Under the pieces are notes generated by a model. That model saw only the letters and a program-made list of their open reading frames with translations. It did no database searches and was not told where the DNA came from. From Acholoe squamosa (taxonomy: Eukaryota; Annelida; Polychaeta; Phyllodocida; Polynoidae): 64,000 nt of DNA. Positions 35,130 through 45,443 of this stretch are shown here, one piece after another (position 1 is the stretch's first letter; every line of letters starts with the position of its first letter). Made by a program: the position numbers and the translations under genes. The stretch covers positions 41,357,250 through 41,421,249 of the forward strand of contig OX439051.1 in assembly GCA_949317995.1 (NCBI GenBank), in the 5' to 3' direction.

Positions 35130-36260
35130 TATAACTAGACCTGCTGCTCTATGAGCTATGCAGTTCTTACCTTGTAAGACTTACTGTTCCAAGAGCTACG
35201 CATTTCTGGCCCTTTGGGACTTAATGCTGTATGGGCTATGGAGTTATGGCCTATAGGACTTGCTGCTCCAAGAGCTCTGCAGTTCTGGCAGTGTTGGACT
35301 TCATGCACTAAGAGCTATACAGTTCTGGTCTTTTGGGATTTGATGCTCCAAGGGCTATGCAGTTTTGCCTTTCTATGAATTACTGCTCTTAGAGCTATGC
35401 AGTTTTGGCTCTTTAGGACTTACTGCCCCAAGAGCTAAGCAGCTTTGGTCTATAGAACTTACTGCCCCAAGAGCTAAGCAGTTCTGGTCTATAGAACTTA
35501 CTGCCCCAAGAGCTAAGCAGTTCTGGTTTAAGAACTTATTGCCCCAAGAGCTAAGCAGTTCTGGTCTGTAGAACTTACTGCCCGAAGAGCTAAGCAGCTT
35601 TGGTCTATAAAACTAATTGCCCCAAGAGCTAAGCAGTTCTGGTCTATAGAACTTACTGCCCAAAGAGCTAAGCAGCTTTGGTCTATAAAACTTACTGCCC
35701 CAAGAGCTAAGCAGTTCTGGTCTATAGAACTTACTGCCTGAAGAGCTAAGCAGCTTTGGTCTATAAAACTAATTGCCCCAAAAGCTAGGCAGTTCTGGTC
35801 TATAGAACTTACTGTCTGAAGAGCTAAGCAGCTTTGGTCTATAAAACTTACTGCCCCAAGAGCTAAGCAGTTCTGGTCTATAGAACTTACTGCCCGAAGA
35901 CCTAAGCAGTTTTGGTCTATAAAACTAATTGCCCCAAAAAGCTAAGCAGTTCTGGTCTATAGAACTTACTGCCCGAAGAGCTAAGCAGCTTTGGTCTATA
36001 AAACTTACTGCCCCAAGAGCTAAGCAGTTCTGGTCTATAAAACTTACTGCCCGAAGAGCTAAACAGCTTTGGTCTATAAAACTTACTGCCCCAAGAGCTA
36101 GGCAGTTCTGGTCTATAGAACTTACTGCCCCAAGAGCTAAGCAGTTCTGGTCTACAGTTCTAACTTACTGCCCCAAGAGCTAAGCAGTTCTGGTTTAAGA
36201 ACTTATTGCCCCAAGAGCTAAGCAGTCCTGGCCTTATGGGACTTACTGCTGTATGAGCTA
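35130..36260. repeat. 39-bp minisatellite with 78-bp higher-order pattern
   Basis: The unit contains CCAAGAGCTAAGCAGTTCTG followed by GTCTATAGAACTTACTGCC. About 21 clear copies lie at 35420-36235, with decayed units back to about 35130. Two variants alternate: CCCCAAGAGC...GCAGTTCTGG and CCCGAAGAGC...GCAGCTTTGG, so recent growth was in 78-bp pairs. The period is divisible by three, which keeps frames open. I do not think it is coding. Confidence 0.93.
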
Positions 36261-36747
36261 TGCAGTTTTGGCTTTCAATAAAAGCATTGATTTCTTGCAT
36301 TAGGACATATTTTGAGTTGTCTGATTAGTGTGGAGCAGACTATCAATGACAGCCATCAGTAGAGTGACAAAGAGAGATGGCCATACCAGAGGGACAAAAT
36401 AAATGTTAGATACAAATAAATATCAATCTATGATCAGGATAAATCACAAGAATAAAGAAAATAGTATCTGAATCAAAAGGTCTGTATAGCTGTCCTGTGG
36501 CAGCTTTGGCTCAGAGTGACTCATTGACAGTAGGGGCATGTAATTTTGGAAAAGCCAAGTTGTTAGAGAAAAGAGTGTTATAAACTGCCTACTAACTGTG
36601 AAGAGCAGTGTGTAACCGGTCTGTACCCTGTAAACACCAATGACAATAAGGTGTCATGTTATGTGCCTGGATGAGGAAGTAATGTCCCTGTTAATACCCA
36701 TAGAAGTGGTATTAAGCTAGTGTTCAGGTGTCTATAAAGGCAATGAT
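36261..36747. other. No gene recognised
   Basis: Non-coding DNA between a minisatellite and a foldback element. No feature could be supported. Confidence 0.35.
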
Positions 36748-36991
36748 AACCGTTTGATGGTCGCATGGCACTTTGACGCACTGAGACTAGTGATGGCCAC
36801 CATGGTGCATTAATGCAGACTGGTAGAGTTACCTCTCAGCACTATCAATGCATCACACACAACACATTGGGTTGGTACACTCCTAAAGCATTATGTGTCA
36901 ATGCACTTCTGCCGAGTAGACTCGCCAGCACTGCATCATGCCGACAAAGGAACATGAAGGTGGAGGCATCATGCAGCCCTTACAGGATTAG
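36748..36991. mobile_element. Foldback family A copy
   Basis: It begins AACCGTTTGATGGTCGCATG and ends GAGGCATCATGCAGCCCTTA plus CAGGATTA. Internal phrases CTCGCCAGCACTGCATCATG and GAACATGAAGGTGGAGGCAT match the copy at 3778. Confidence 0.55.
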
Positions 36992-38530
36992 GTGAGAGCT
37001 AAGTGGTATTGAAGACCAGTTTGATGGTTTAATGTGACTACAACTGCCACCCTACATGGTCAGTTAGGTCTGTAGTACATTCTGTACTACCCTACTGAAG
37101 GCAGAAGACGTGTCAGGAGTGGCTCTTTCTCTGCCAATGGGAGACCTTAATGCATTTTACATATTGTCACCTCAGTGCAACAAGGTTGTAACTGAGTTTT
37201 CTTCTGTTTTAACATGTTTTTGCCCTTATCTATCTTTTATGACAGTACTGAAGCACTGTCTACAATATGTGTGCCTACAGGCCCTAGGGTACTCTTTGTT
37301 ATATCAACTTGGTGCTATAGTAATTCGAACACTTCTTTTCCAGCAAAACTTTAAAACTGCAGTCCTAACTTTGTTGCACTAAGGAGACGATGTTGGCCTG
37401 TATTAAACACCGACGCACTTATTGTCATTGCTTAGATGTTCCCAATGTCTAGATGTGAATTGCAGAGAAGGCATTCAAAGATATGGTCTAATGAGTCAAG
37501 CCATAGCTGTGGCACAGGATGTTCCTAGAGTCTATGGGCTTTTTATAGACAGGGTGCGGCTTATAACATTGAATTAAAAAAAAATGGAACATAAAATCCA
37601 GAATGTCCACTGTAGATCATTATACATATATTACTCTACCATAATGAGGCCCAAATAAACTGACCTCCTCCTATATCCTGTGGCTTACTCTTGAGTCTAT
37701 TCAAATATCAACCAGGACTGCCTACAGATAGTAAAAGTTGTGCCTGTGACGTCATCATTTCCAGCAGACGACATTTTATACGAATTTCCTGCCTCCGCTG
37801 GGCCCTGGCCAACCACAGTGCCGTCAGATGGGACTTCCGGGTACCTTCTCCCCTGCATGGCCTCTGCTGGTTTCCGGTCTGTGCCGAATTCAGTGAGCAC
37901 GCCCTGGCCTCTTTAAGATGGGTACCGGCCAGCACCTATCATCATCTGGGGGCACTTTAGCAGCGAACTAAAGAAGGGCGGGTATAGGTTCTTAAGTGCC
38001 AAAGGGGGAGGTAGGGGTGAACAAGGGACTAGTCTATTACCCTGCTACCCACCTAGTCTACCCCCTGGATTGATCCGACACACCCTACCCATATAGGGAG
38101 CTGTGACTGGCACGTCTAGGAAGCCGCCATATTGTCCCCCGAAACATTATCTGCTTCAGTCTGTTAGTAGACAGAAGTGAATAATCATGGGATTTTCCTT
38201 GAGATCTGCACTACATGTGTTGCTAAACACATAATGAACAGTGCTGATTCAACCCCATGAAATACCTTTACATGGTATAGCCTAACTCTTCAATTATTGG
38301 CCTTTTCTAATCTCAGCCTCTCACTCCAACTCCCCTCCCCCCAGCCCTAAAGCTGCAGCTACAGTCAAAAAGATTCACTCTGTTCCCTCAGTCGAGAGTG
38401 TCATGGGAGTGAGGCTTGAGTTTTCAGGCTATATGTGGGAGCAAATATTCATGAGTTGGAGGCAAAGATTTTAATTACATGTATATACATAGCCTAACAT
38501 ATGGGATCAATTCACTATTGCTGTACTTCC
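36992..38530. other. No gene recognised; GC-rich patch at 37740-37960
   Basis: The patch contains TGACGTCA (37746-37753) and ACTTCCGGG (about 37830), motifs that occur in promoters. Open frames run on both strands, with no recognised protein. GCCGCCATATTGTCCCC near 38126 recurs in variant form at 42420-42480, 57825 and 58140-58230, so part is a dispersed repeat. Promoter activity is only a possibility. Confidence 0.35.
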
Positions 38531-38555
38531 AATGTTGCTGATTGGTCAGCTTGCA

Positions 38556-38825
38556 GGGTTCCTACGCATCATGGAAAGTCATGGAATAAAATGTTGTCTG
38601 GGAAATTTCAGAAAACTTTATCTTGAGTCATGGAAAGTCGCGGAAAATGGAAAAACTGAAAATTTATTGCAAAACTCAGTGGAGTGGTCCATTTTTCCAC
38701 CTCGAATGCAGGAATTTTGCCGGGAGGTCATCCCCGGTATAGTCGTGGAAAATTTTGATTTTTGTCATGGAAAGTCATGGAAATATCATGGAATTTGAGT
38801 CTGGGGATCTTGTGGCAACCCTGTC
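38556..38825. mobile_element. CAGGGTT-ended element rich in CATGGAAAGTCATGGAA
   Basis: The left end CAGGGTTCCTACGCATCATG and right end CTTGTGGCAACCCTG are weakly inverted at the outer 7 bp. CATGGAAAGTCATGGAA is present at both ends. It lies in the 30-bp repeat array. CAGGGTT ends suggest a hAT-like element, but the flanks (TCAGCTTG / TCAAGTGA) are not a clear duplication. Confidence 0.45.
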
Positions 38826-39400
38826 AAGTGAATAATGGCAGCATTCTGATTGGTCAGGTGAATAATGGTAGCATTCTGATTGGTCAGCTGAATAATCAGG
38901 GATGTAAGTCTTCAGGTTTTTTCAGGATTTCCTGATTTCTGAAAATTTTGAATGACATACATTTTCCCTATACCAGTGGTAAGGAAGGCTGTTTGGAAAA
39001 AAAAGAAGGCTTTTATATCAAGTAAATGTATGGCTTCCTGACTTTTGCCCATGACTGACTTACATCCCTGAATAATAAAGTATTCTGATTGATCAGGTGA
39101 ATAATGGCAGCATTCTGATTGGTCAGCTGAATAATAAAGTATTCTGATTGATCAGGTGAATAATGGCAGCATTCTGATTGGTCAGCTGAATAATAAAGTA
39201 TTCTGATTGATCAGGTGAATAATGGCAGCATTCTGATTGGTCAGCTGAATAATGGCAAGATTCTGATTGGTCAGCTGAATAATGGTGGCATGTTGGTTGG
39301 TAAGCATAGTAATGACAGTATTATCATGTATGGTAACAATCGAATAGGTCACATGAATAATGGCAGCACATATATGTTCCTTGAACTGTATACATCTGCA
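38826..39400. repeat. 30-32-bp minisatellite, interrupted by a family B element
   Basis: Units contain GAATAATGGCAGCATTCTGA plus TTGGTCAGCT, alternating with GAATAATAAAGTATTCTGAT plus TGATCAGGT. The alternation forms a 60-62-bp pair. The array is interrupted at 38897-39070, and further diverged units reappear at 40165-40340 beyond the 54-bp array. Confidence 0.88.
38897..39070. mobile_element. Family B miniature element with 6-bp duplication AATAAT and an in-window empty site
   Basis: The ends are CAGGGATGTAAGT and ACTTACATCCCTG. AATAAT is on both sides (38891-38896 and 39071-39076). Sister repeat units nearby (about 39128 and 39188) read CAGCTGAATAATAAAGTATT with a single AATAAT. This is the unoccupied site, and it fixes both the element limits and the 6-bp duplication. 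Confidence 0.92.
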
Positions 39401-39409
39401 GCATAGCAT

Positions 39410-40075
39410 CTGCTACACAGCTTGCTGCATTACAGTGTAAGAGAGTAAAAATCTGCTGCAACTGGTGACAGCAGTCTGCTGCATTGCAGTGTAAGAGAGT
39501 AAAAATCTGCTGCAACTGGTGACAGCAGTTTGCTGCATTGCAGTGTAAGAGAGTAAAAATCTGCTGCAACTTATGACAGCAGTTTGCTGCATTGCAGTGT
39601 AAGAGAGTAAAAATCTGCTGCAACTGGTGACAGCAGTTTGCTGCATTGCAGTGTAAGAGAGTAAAAATCTGCTGCAACTGGTGACAGCAGTTTGCTGCAT
39701 TGCAGTGTAAGAGAGTAAAAATCTGCTGCAACTGGTGACAGCAGTTTGCTGCATTGCAGTGTAAGAGAGTAAAAATCTGCTGCAACTTATGACAGCAGTT
39801 TGCTGCATTGCAGTGTAAGAGAGTAAAAATCTGCTGCAACTGGTGACAGCAGTTTGCTGCATTGCAGTGTAAGAGAGTAAAAATCTGCTGCAACTTATGA
39901 CAGCAGTTTGCTGCATTGCAGTGTAAGAGAGTAAAAATCTGCTGCAACTGGTGACAGCAGTTTGCTGCATTGCAGTGTAAGAGAGTAAAAATCTGCTGCA
40001 ACTTATGACAGCAGTCTGCTGCATTGCAGTGTAAGAGAGTAAAAATCTGCTGCAACTGGTGACAGCAGTTTGCTG
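39410..40075. repeat. 54-bp minisatellite, 12 copies, with ordered variants
   Basis: The unit contains GCAGTTTGCTGCATTGCAGT followed by GTAAGAGAGTAAAAATCTGC and TGCAACTGGTGACA. Four of the twelve copies have CTTATGACA instead of CTGGTGACA. At the right end the two variants alternate, so the latest growth there was in 108-bp pairs. The 54-bp period leaves minus-strand frames of 273 and 247 codons open at once; these are by-products. Confidence 0.95.
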
Positions 40076-40164
40076 TACTGAAAGCTGACAGTGTTTGCTT
40101 TGCTGCAGAAAGTTGTTGCAGCAGATGCAGCACTGCAGTTGCCACCAGTGTAACAAGCTATGAT

Positions 40165-40340
40165 TAATGGCAAGATTCTGATGGGTTGGTTGAACAATGG
40201 CAGGACTCTGATTGGTCAGATGATCATTCTTAAGCAGAATAATGGTAGTATTCTCATTTATGAGCTAAATGATGGCAGTATTTTCATCGATTAGTTGAAT
40301 AATGGCAGCAATTTGATTGGTCAGCTGAAAGATTCGTGAA
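40165..40340. repeat. Diverged units of the 30-bp repeat
   Basis: Phrases such as GAACAATGGCAGGACTCTGA and GAATAATGGCAGCAATTTGA plus TTGGTCAGCTGAA continue the array seen at 38826-39400. The 54-bp minisatellite therefore arose within it. Confidence 0.75.
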
Positions 40341-40804
40341 CACACCCACATCCCCTCCCCTCTACATGTACTTTGGCATACCCATCATATCCCTGCATTC
40401 CTTGACTTGCCCTCTCTCAATCTCCACCCCCTCAGCTGTTCTTTGGTCAACACCACCGTACAACACCCAATATATCCCTCTACAATCTCTCCTATTTCCT
40501 CCAGCTTCTTTCTGCACCTCCCTCAATACCAATGATCCACCCACTCACTGCCTCATCTCCCTGCTCCAGCCGATATCGCTTCTCATCACTCGTCTTTCTT
40601 GTATGTATAAGAAGCGTTAGCCAGGGAAAATATGAAGTGGAATAAAAAGGGCTGAGGAAGGAAAATGCCTACAGTGGAGGCTGCTGATGTGTTAGAAATG
40701 ATAACTCGAGCACCCTGTCTTGGGATACCCTTTCTGCTTGTCTTTTCAATGTTCAACCATAGAAAGGAGCCTACAGCCAGATGTAACTTGAAGCAGCTAT
40801 GGTG
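40341..40804. other. No gene recognised; pyrimidine-rich stretch
   Basis: CT-rich sequence at 40345-40590 keeps frames open without any recognised protein. The remainder is unassigned. Confidence 0.35.
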
Positions 40805-40810
40805 ACATGT

Positions 40811-41400
40811 CTTTAACCCTTTTGAAAGTGTACAGTATGATGCCTCAGTGTATCATGATCACCTGTCATTATGATACATACATGCAGTGCCAGTCAGTTA
40901 CCCACCCTTACTCGTCAGTAGGAGTGTCATCGATACCCCTCACATCGATACGTCGGCATTCATAAAACATCGATAATACATGTATGTTGATACAGTATTT
41001 CTTCCCCCCGAAAGTGCAGATGTGGGGCTTTCAAAAACTGAAAGAATTCTGTAAAAATTCCCAGTAGAAGCAGAGTTATTCAACAAAGTGTCATGTGATA
41101 TGAAAATATCATGTGTAAGAATATTCAATAACATTAAAAAATATTTTCAAATGCCTCAATCTTCAACAGAAGAGAGGGAATATACTAGTAGCTCTATTTT
41201 TTCTGCTTATTGGAGCATTTGAAAAATTCTTTCACTGTTAGAAAGCTATTTTGAGCTGTTTACAAATATCGAAATAATCGAAATATCGAGATTATAATGG
41301 TGATAATCAAAATCAAAATACATTGGATACCAATGACACCAATGACTCGTCAGTAGCACTGCATTGGCATTGGTACATGATGCTTATCCTTCAGGGTGAA
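40811..41400. mobile_element. Foldback family A copy split by an insertion
   Basis: Family A phrases (TTAACCCTTTTGAAAGTG, CATTATGATACATACATGCA, CTCGTCAGTAGCACTGCATT) lie on both sides of 40916-41344. The break occurs at the usual ACTCG position in the family's CGAGTTACTCGCCAG hairpin. Confidence 0.6.
40916..41344. mobile_element. Element with ATCGATA motifs and 6-bp duplication ACTCGT
   Basis: The ends CAGTAGGAGTGTCATCGATA and TACCAATGACACCAATG are imperfect inverted repeats sharing GTGTCAT. ACTCGT is on both sides (40910-40915 and 41345-41350). The interior has ATCGATAC and ATCGAAATATCG motifs. No transposase. Confidence 0.7.
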
Positions 41401-41643
41401 AAACATTGTGTATAGTTTGAACTGCACAGGGTTAGTGTGACACTGATATTCTGTCCTGATGAGGTCCTCTTTAGGGTTGCACTCATATAAAAGGGCATGA
41501 TGATTTGAAGCACCATTTGACCTTTAAAGGATATGTCTAATACGGGATTCAGTGTCTCAATATCATTTTCTGTCGTCCTGTCACTGGCGATGAAGAAGAG
41601 TTACAGTATATCCCAATGAGCCACCTAGATAAATATCTTCATT

Positions 41644-41926
41644 AAGGCCACACCAAATAAAAAAGTTGGTCTATGGATTTCCCGCTTCTTCTTTTGCCAG
41701 ATATATTGAGGCAGCATATGAACTAAGAAAGACTCAGAAACAGCAGACCACTCATTGGAAAGTTGAAAGTGCAGATCCCCCCTACTAAAATTGCCCGCTT
41801 ATCTTTGATAGCAAGAGTCCAAAGACAATAACAAATTTTGAAAAAATAAAAAAAAAAGTTTGCCCTCCCACACCATTTTTTCAAAACAAAAATCCAAGAC
41901 CAACTTTTTAATTTGGTGTGGCCTTG
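41644..41926. mobile_element. Miniature element with GGCCACACCAAAT inverted ends
   Basis: The left end AAGGCCACACCAAATAAAAA continuing AGTTGGTCT is matched on the right by AGACCAACTTTTTAATTTGG continuing TGTGGCCTT. That is about 28 bp with one or two differences. No clean target duplication can be read. The outer motif (GGCCACACCAA / TTGGTGTGGCC) is repeated at about 14985, 60934 and 61427. Confidence 0.75.
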
Positions 41927-42109
41927 TAGTCGCTCTTTTTTTTCAAATATAAGAAATAGATGAATGAGTACCCCCTCTTTAGTTGAATACTGAAATGGAG
42001 TATTTGACAGGGCCGTTGCCCCCCCCCCTCCCACCCCATCCCCAACTCCCATATTGGATTGGGCATTATTAGTTTTCCTTATCAATACGATATTATCATA
42101 TCCTAGAAA

Positions 42110-43815
42110 ATTACTTAACCCTTTGTGCTGTTTAGTATTTTAATCTAGAGAGACTAGCGGTAAACCTCACTGTTTGGACCGACTCTGCCCATATTGAAGG
42201 ACTTGTGATGTCATTGACTCCTGGGGAGGAGGGGGGGGGCAGTTACTGCTCAGTAGTATGAGACTAATTAATCAATTAGCGAATGGAGCAGAAAATTGTG
42301 CCGCCTTACGGGACTAGTTGGCAGCTTTCGTGCGCCGAGTGATCATGGTGTACCTGATAATGTGTGTAGGAATCTAGATAAGATACTCCATATTGGACAT
42401 ACAGGGGTTACACTATGTAGGCTGCCATGTTGTCCCCCAGAGACGCCATCTTGTCCCCCAAACACAGCACCGGTTTCTGTGCCTCCATTTCAATCATGGC
42501 AGAAGAGAGACGGTAATCACTGAGGAGCTCTCATCTATAGTGCCAACAAGCAAACCCTACATATAAGAGCTCATAAATAAGTCTACATATAAGAGCTCAT
42601 AAATAAGTACGTATAAGAGCTTATAAATAAGCCGCTTTGTAAAAAGTACGAGCCTCACCTGGCCTGGGGCTTGAATATTGCAGTTATAGTACTGTCCTAT
42701 TGTCTGAAAACCCTGCCTTCAGGTCACAGCCCCACTTTGACTCATCCTATCAGCTTCACCTGAACAAAGGTCTATAAGATAGCCTGTAAGCCGTGTCTTA
42801 CATGCAGGGATAGTTCATTTTGCGGCCATGTTACTTTCCCTTGATGTAACACTCTAGTGCATAAAGATAAAATCATGGCCCACATTAAAGGATGTTCCGA
42901 AATGCAAGGTACCCCTTATAGGTGACATATTTTACTTTAAACTTGAATTAATATGGTTGAGATCAACATATATGGTTAATGTCACCTATGTTTTAACAGT
43001 ACCACCATAAATTTAGGATAATATATGTATATGAATCACAACCATTATTCTTTAACCATAACACAATAAATCACCGCAGGTACGCTGGACATTCCTAAAC
43101 ATTTCCTCAATTCCTCAAATACACGCCTCCTAGTACCAGTACATCAGATATGCTTCATACCCGGTATATGCATGGTTTATGGCTTATTGATAATACAAAG
43201 ATGCTTAGTTTGCATTTGAAAAGGGGGAAGGAAATTGAGATGACTATATCCACTGCCTATAAGATCTATGTCCGCAGTAGAGCTCCCCTAATACATCAGC
43301 TAATAATGTCTAGCCATAAACCTATGGCTATTATGGAAGCCCCATGTCGCTGCGTTATCTATGTTGTCGTTTATCACTGATAAGTGAATCAAAACTAATC
43401 CAGGATACCACAGTTGATTAATTTCATTCCCCCATATTTCACCGTTGAGTGGGGAATATAATTTCAGTCGTTGTAAATTGGGTCGATTTCTCAGTAGTTT
43501 ATTGGCGGTAAATCTCGATTGGGACATCATAACTCCATATCAAATGTGCATCTAAGATGATATCATTTATAAGCATGAATTTAACATGAATCAGTGTCAA
43601 GTAATTGATTCAAAGAAATTTCATCCCCTATTTCTAATTGAAAGTGTATTCTCAGCAATTAAAAGTATTTTATATTTTGATAAAAAAACAACTGTTTGGA
43701 AACAAATAGCACACAGCAATTCATTTAGGGTACCGGGTATATCACTCAATACATTTTGACAATATTGAATTTCCATGATTTATCATTCATGTGTATATTT
43801 CTCCTGTCTTTTCAG
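42110..43815. other. No exon recognised immediately upstream of the first catulin exon seen
   Basis: A G-tract lies at about 42228-42238, a GCCATGTTGTCCCCC/GCCATCTTGTCCCCC pair at 42421-42460, and a 26-bp tandem repeat at 42558-42636. No coding block with the missing N-terminal catulin sequence was found. The last part (from about 43745) is intron leading to the acceptor TTTTCAG. Confidence 0.4.
42558..42636. repeat. 26-bp tandem repeat, 3 copies
   Basis: The unit TACATATAAGAGCTCATAAA plus TAAGTC is present three times, the last with substitutions (TACGTATAAGAGCTTATAAA). Confidence 0.85.
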
Positions 43816-44005
43816 ATCACAACCCTAGTCAACCATAAAGAAAACACACGTAAATCGGACAAAACTCTTCGGGCGCTCGTTCGGGTAGGGCAAGCAGTTA
43901 ACTTAGCGGTAGAGAGGTTTGTCACAGTTGGAGAGAGTATCGCGGAAGAAAACCCCGAAATCAAACATGATATGTGTGAAGCATGTAAGGATGCTCGGTT
44001 GGCAG
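43816..44005 (+). CDS. CTNNAL1: Alpha-catulin exon (a): N-terminal vinculin-homology region
   Basis: The exon is preceded by TTTTCAG and followed by GTGAGG. It is 190 nt, starts in phase 0 and ends after the first base of a codon. It reads ITTLVNHKENTRKSDKTLRA, then GQAVNLAVERFVTVGESIAE and ends KDARLAG. This aligns closely with vertebrate alpha-catulin near residue 48 (ITTLINHKDNTKKSDKTL, VGQAVNLAV). Alpha-catulin is a cytoplasmic vinculin/alpha-catenin relative linked to Rho signalling through Lbc RhoGEF and, in nematodes, to the dystrobrevin complex. The preceding exon, ending near LVSQ in vertebrates, was not found in the window. Confidence 0.95.
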
Positions 44006-44740
44006 GTGAGGCACACATCAAATTTCACTCTGAAAAATTTTTTGTCGCAAAACATGAGGATGATTTTTACTGTCATAAACATAACTATAACTAAACAGCT
44101 AAGTCAAGCAGTAGGAATCCACTGACGAGCATTATTGAAATTCTATGCAAGTAATGTTGTATATTGAAAATTACAATACATAGCAGTAAATAGCGAATAA
44201 CCAGGGCAGGAGACAAATATGTGGAATTTGATTGGCATACATAAAGAGTTGGTAAAAATGAATGTGAGTAGTATATGCAGATGTCAGTTTTTGGATGGTT
44301 ACTCTTGTTCTATGTCTCGGACAGAACACATAATTCTGTCCAAGGTTATCCCGTGGCATAAAAGTCTGATTATAGATACAAGGAATAAGAACTACCTGGT
44401 ATATAATTCCTCAATATCTTCGTCCCTTTTGTCTTGATGATGCATGAATGCATCCCTGGTGAATTACTCGCATTCATGATGCCCCGCGGCAATGCTCTGT
44501 AGGATTGATACACTCCCAAAGGGTCAGCATGATGCAGCGACAGACTTGCAACACTCGAATATCTCTGATCCCCAAAATTATGGATTTTCAGGGCTCTTTG
44601 CGTCCCTCCCACCCAAAAAAAGAAGAAATAAGTAGATAAAAGAGCAGGTGCTTCTGACAGCCCTCCAATGGCTACAAAATGATGAAGAACTTTGAGGCAA
44701 ATTGCAATCCTTGACTTGTTCTCCAACAATAGCAGCATTA

Positions 44741-45239
44741 CCATAAATCCTCACATATAAGATTCAGCTCATACACCAGCATTACATCATGTGCGTCCTA
44801 TAGGATTTACCGTAATCTCCCGCGTGTAAGACGCGTCCTCTACGCCAAACAAAATGCTGGGGAGTCTTATAGGATGTATTGAAATTGGGGGTGCGTCTTA
44901 TACGAGGGGTAATTTTACTATAGAAATGTATTGAATTTACAAATATCAGCATTAAAATGTGCGTCTTATACGCGAAAATGCATTTGCTGAGTTTGGGGTG
45001 CGTCCTATATGCGCAACGCGTCTTCTATGCGGGAGATTACGGTAGCCAAATTCAAGATATGTCTTATAGGCGGGGATTTTCAGTATAAAACAGTTCTAAA
45101 ATTACCAAAATTTGAACCCAGATGTATCCTTTAGGATTAAGCTTAACTCAGGGTGAGTTCTATACGTGGGGGGGGGGGGCATCAAATACGTGAGGGGTGT
45201 CCTTAACGCGAGGGGCGTCTTATACACAAGGATTTACGG
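44741..45239. mobile_element. Outer TA-flanked family C element, carrying a nested insertion
   Basis: The left end CCATAAATCCTCACATATAA and right end TATACACAAGGATTTACGG are inverted and flanked by TA (44739-44740 and 45240-45241). The middle is interrupted by 44810-45042. Near the right end is a G-tract at about 45169-45178 and repeated GCGTCTTATAC phrases. Confidence 0.65.
44810..45042. mobile_element. Inner TA-flanked family C element
   Basis: The ends CCGTAATCTCCCGCGTGTAA and TTCTATGCGGGAGATTACGG are inverted and flanked by TA (44808-44809 and 45043-45044). The interior carries at least three GCGTCTTATACG-type motifs. It is very similar to the element at 55335-55535. No coding region. 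Confidence 0.82.
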
Positions 45240-45267
45240 TAGTGAAAGTTATGACTTGTATCCACAG

Positions 45268-45443
45268 GTAATGCTATCCAGAGGCTGACAGAGCAGAGTG
45301 CGGCTGACCCGGCGGCAACCACGACGGTGGCAGAGAAGACTGCCATGGTACGCGCCGCGCGTCAGTTACTGTCAGCCATTACCAAGGTGCTGCTAATGGC
45401 CGACAGGATTGTTGTCAAGCAGCTCGTAGCCGCCAGAGATAAG
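45268..45443 (+). CDS. CTNNAL1: Alpha-catulin exon (b)
   Basis: It lies between TCCACAG and GTAAAT and is 176 nt, completing the split glycine codon of exon (a) and ending in phase 0. It encodes NAIQRLTEQSAADPATTT, then the conserved helix KTAMVRAARQLLSAITKVLL and MADRIVVKQLVAARDK. Vertebrate catulin has KTGVIKAARLLLSSVTKVLL at the same place. The acidic, alanine/threonine-rich linker before it is much less conserved and shorter than in vertebrates. The exon is clearly richer in C and G than its introns. Confidence 0.95.

Larger units (their letters stand above)
44006..45267. other. Intron a-b with foldback remnant and nested TA elements
   Basis: A family A fragment lies at 44432-44545 (GATGCATGAATGCATCCCTG, GGGTCAGCATGATGCAGCG). 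Two nested family C elements occupy 44741-45239. Only 28 bp separate the outer element's end from the next exon, so any short-range branch-point and pyrimidine signals lie in or beside transposon sequence. Confidence 0.75.

Noticed and set aside
39324-40156. Two overlapping minus-strand frames of 273 and 247 codons, the longest in the window
   Set aside because: They run through a 54-bp minisatellite. A period divisible by three keeps any stop-free unit open in several frames, so length is not evidence of coding.
41723-42085. 120-codon minus-strand frame
   Set aside because: Most of it lies within the inverted-end element at 41644-41926 and it matches no family.
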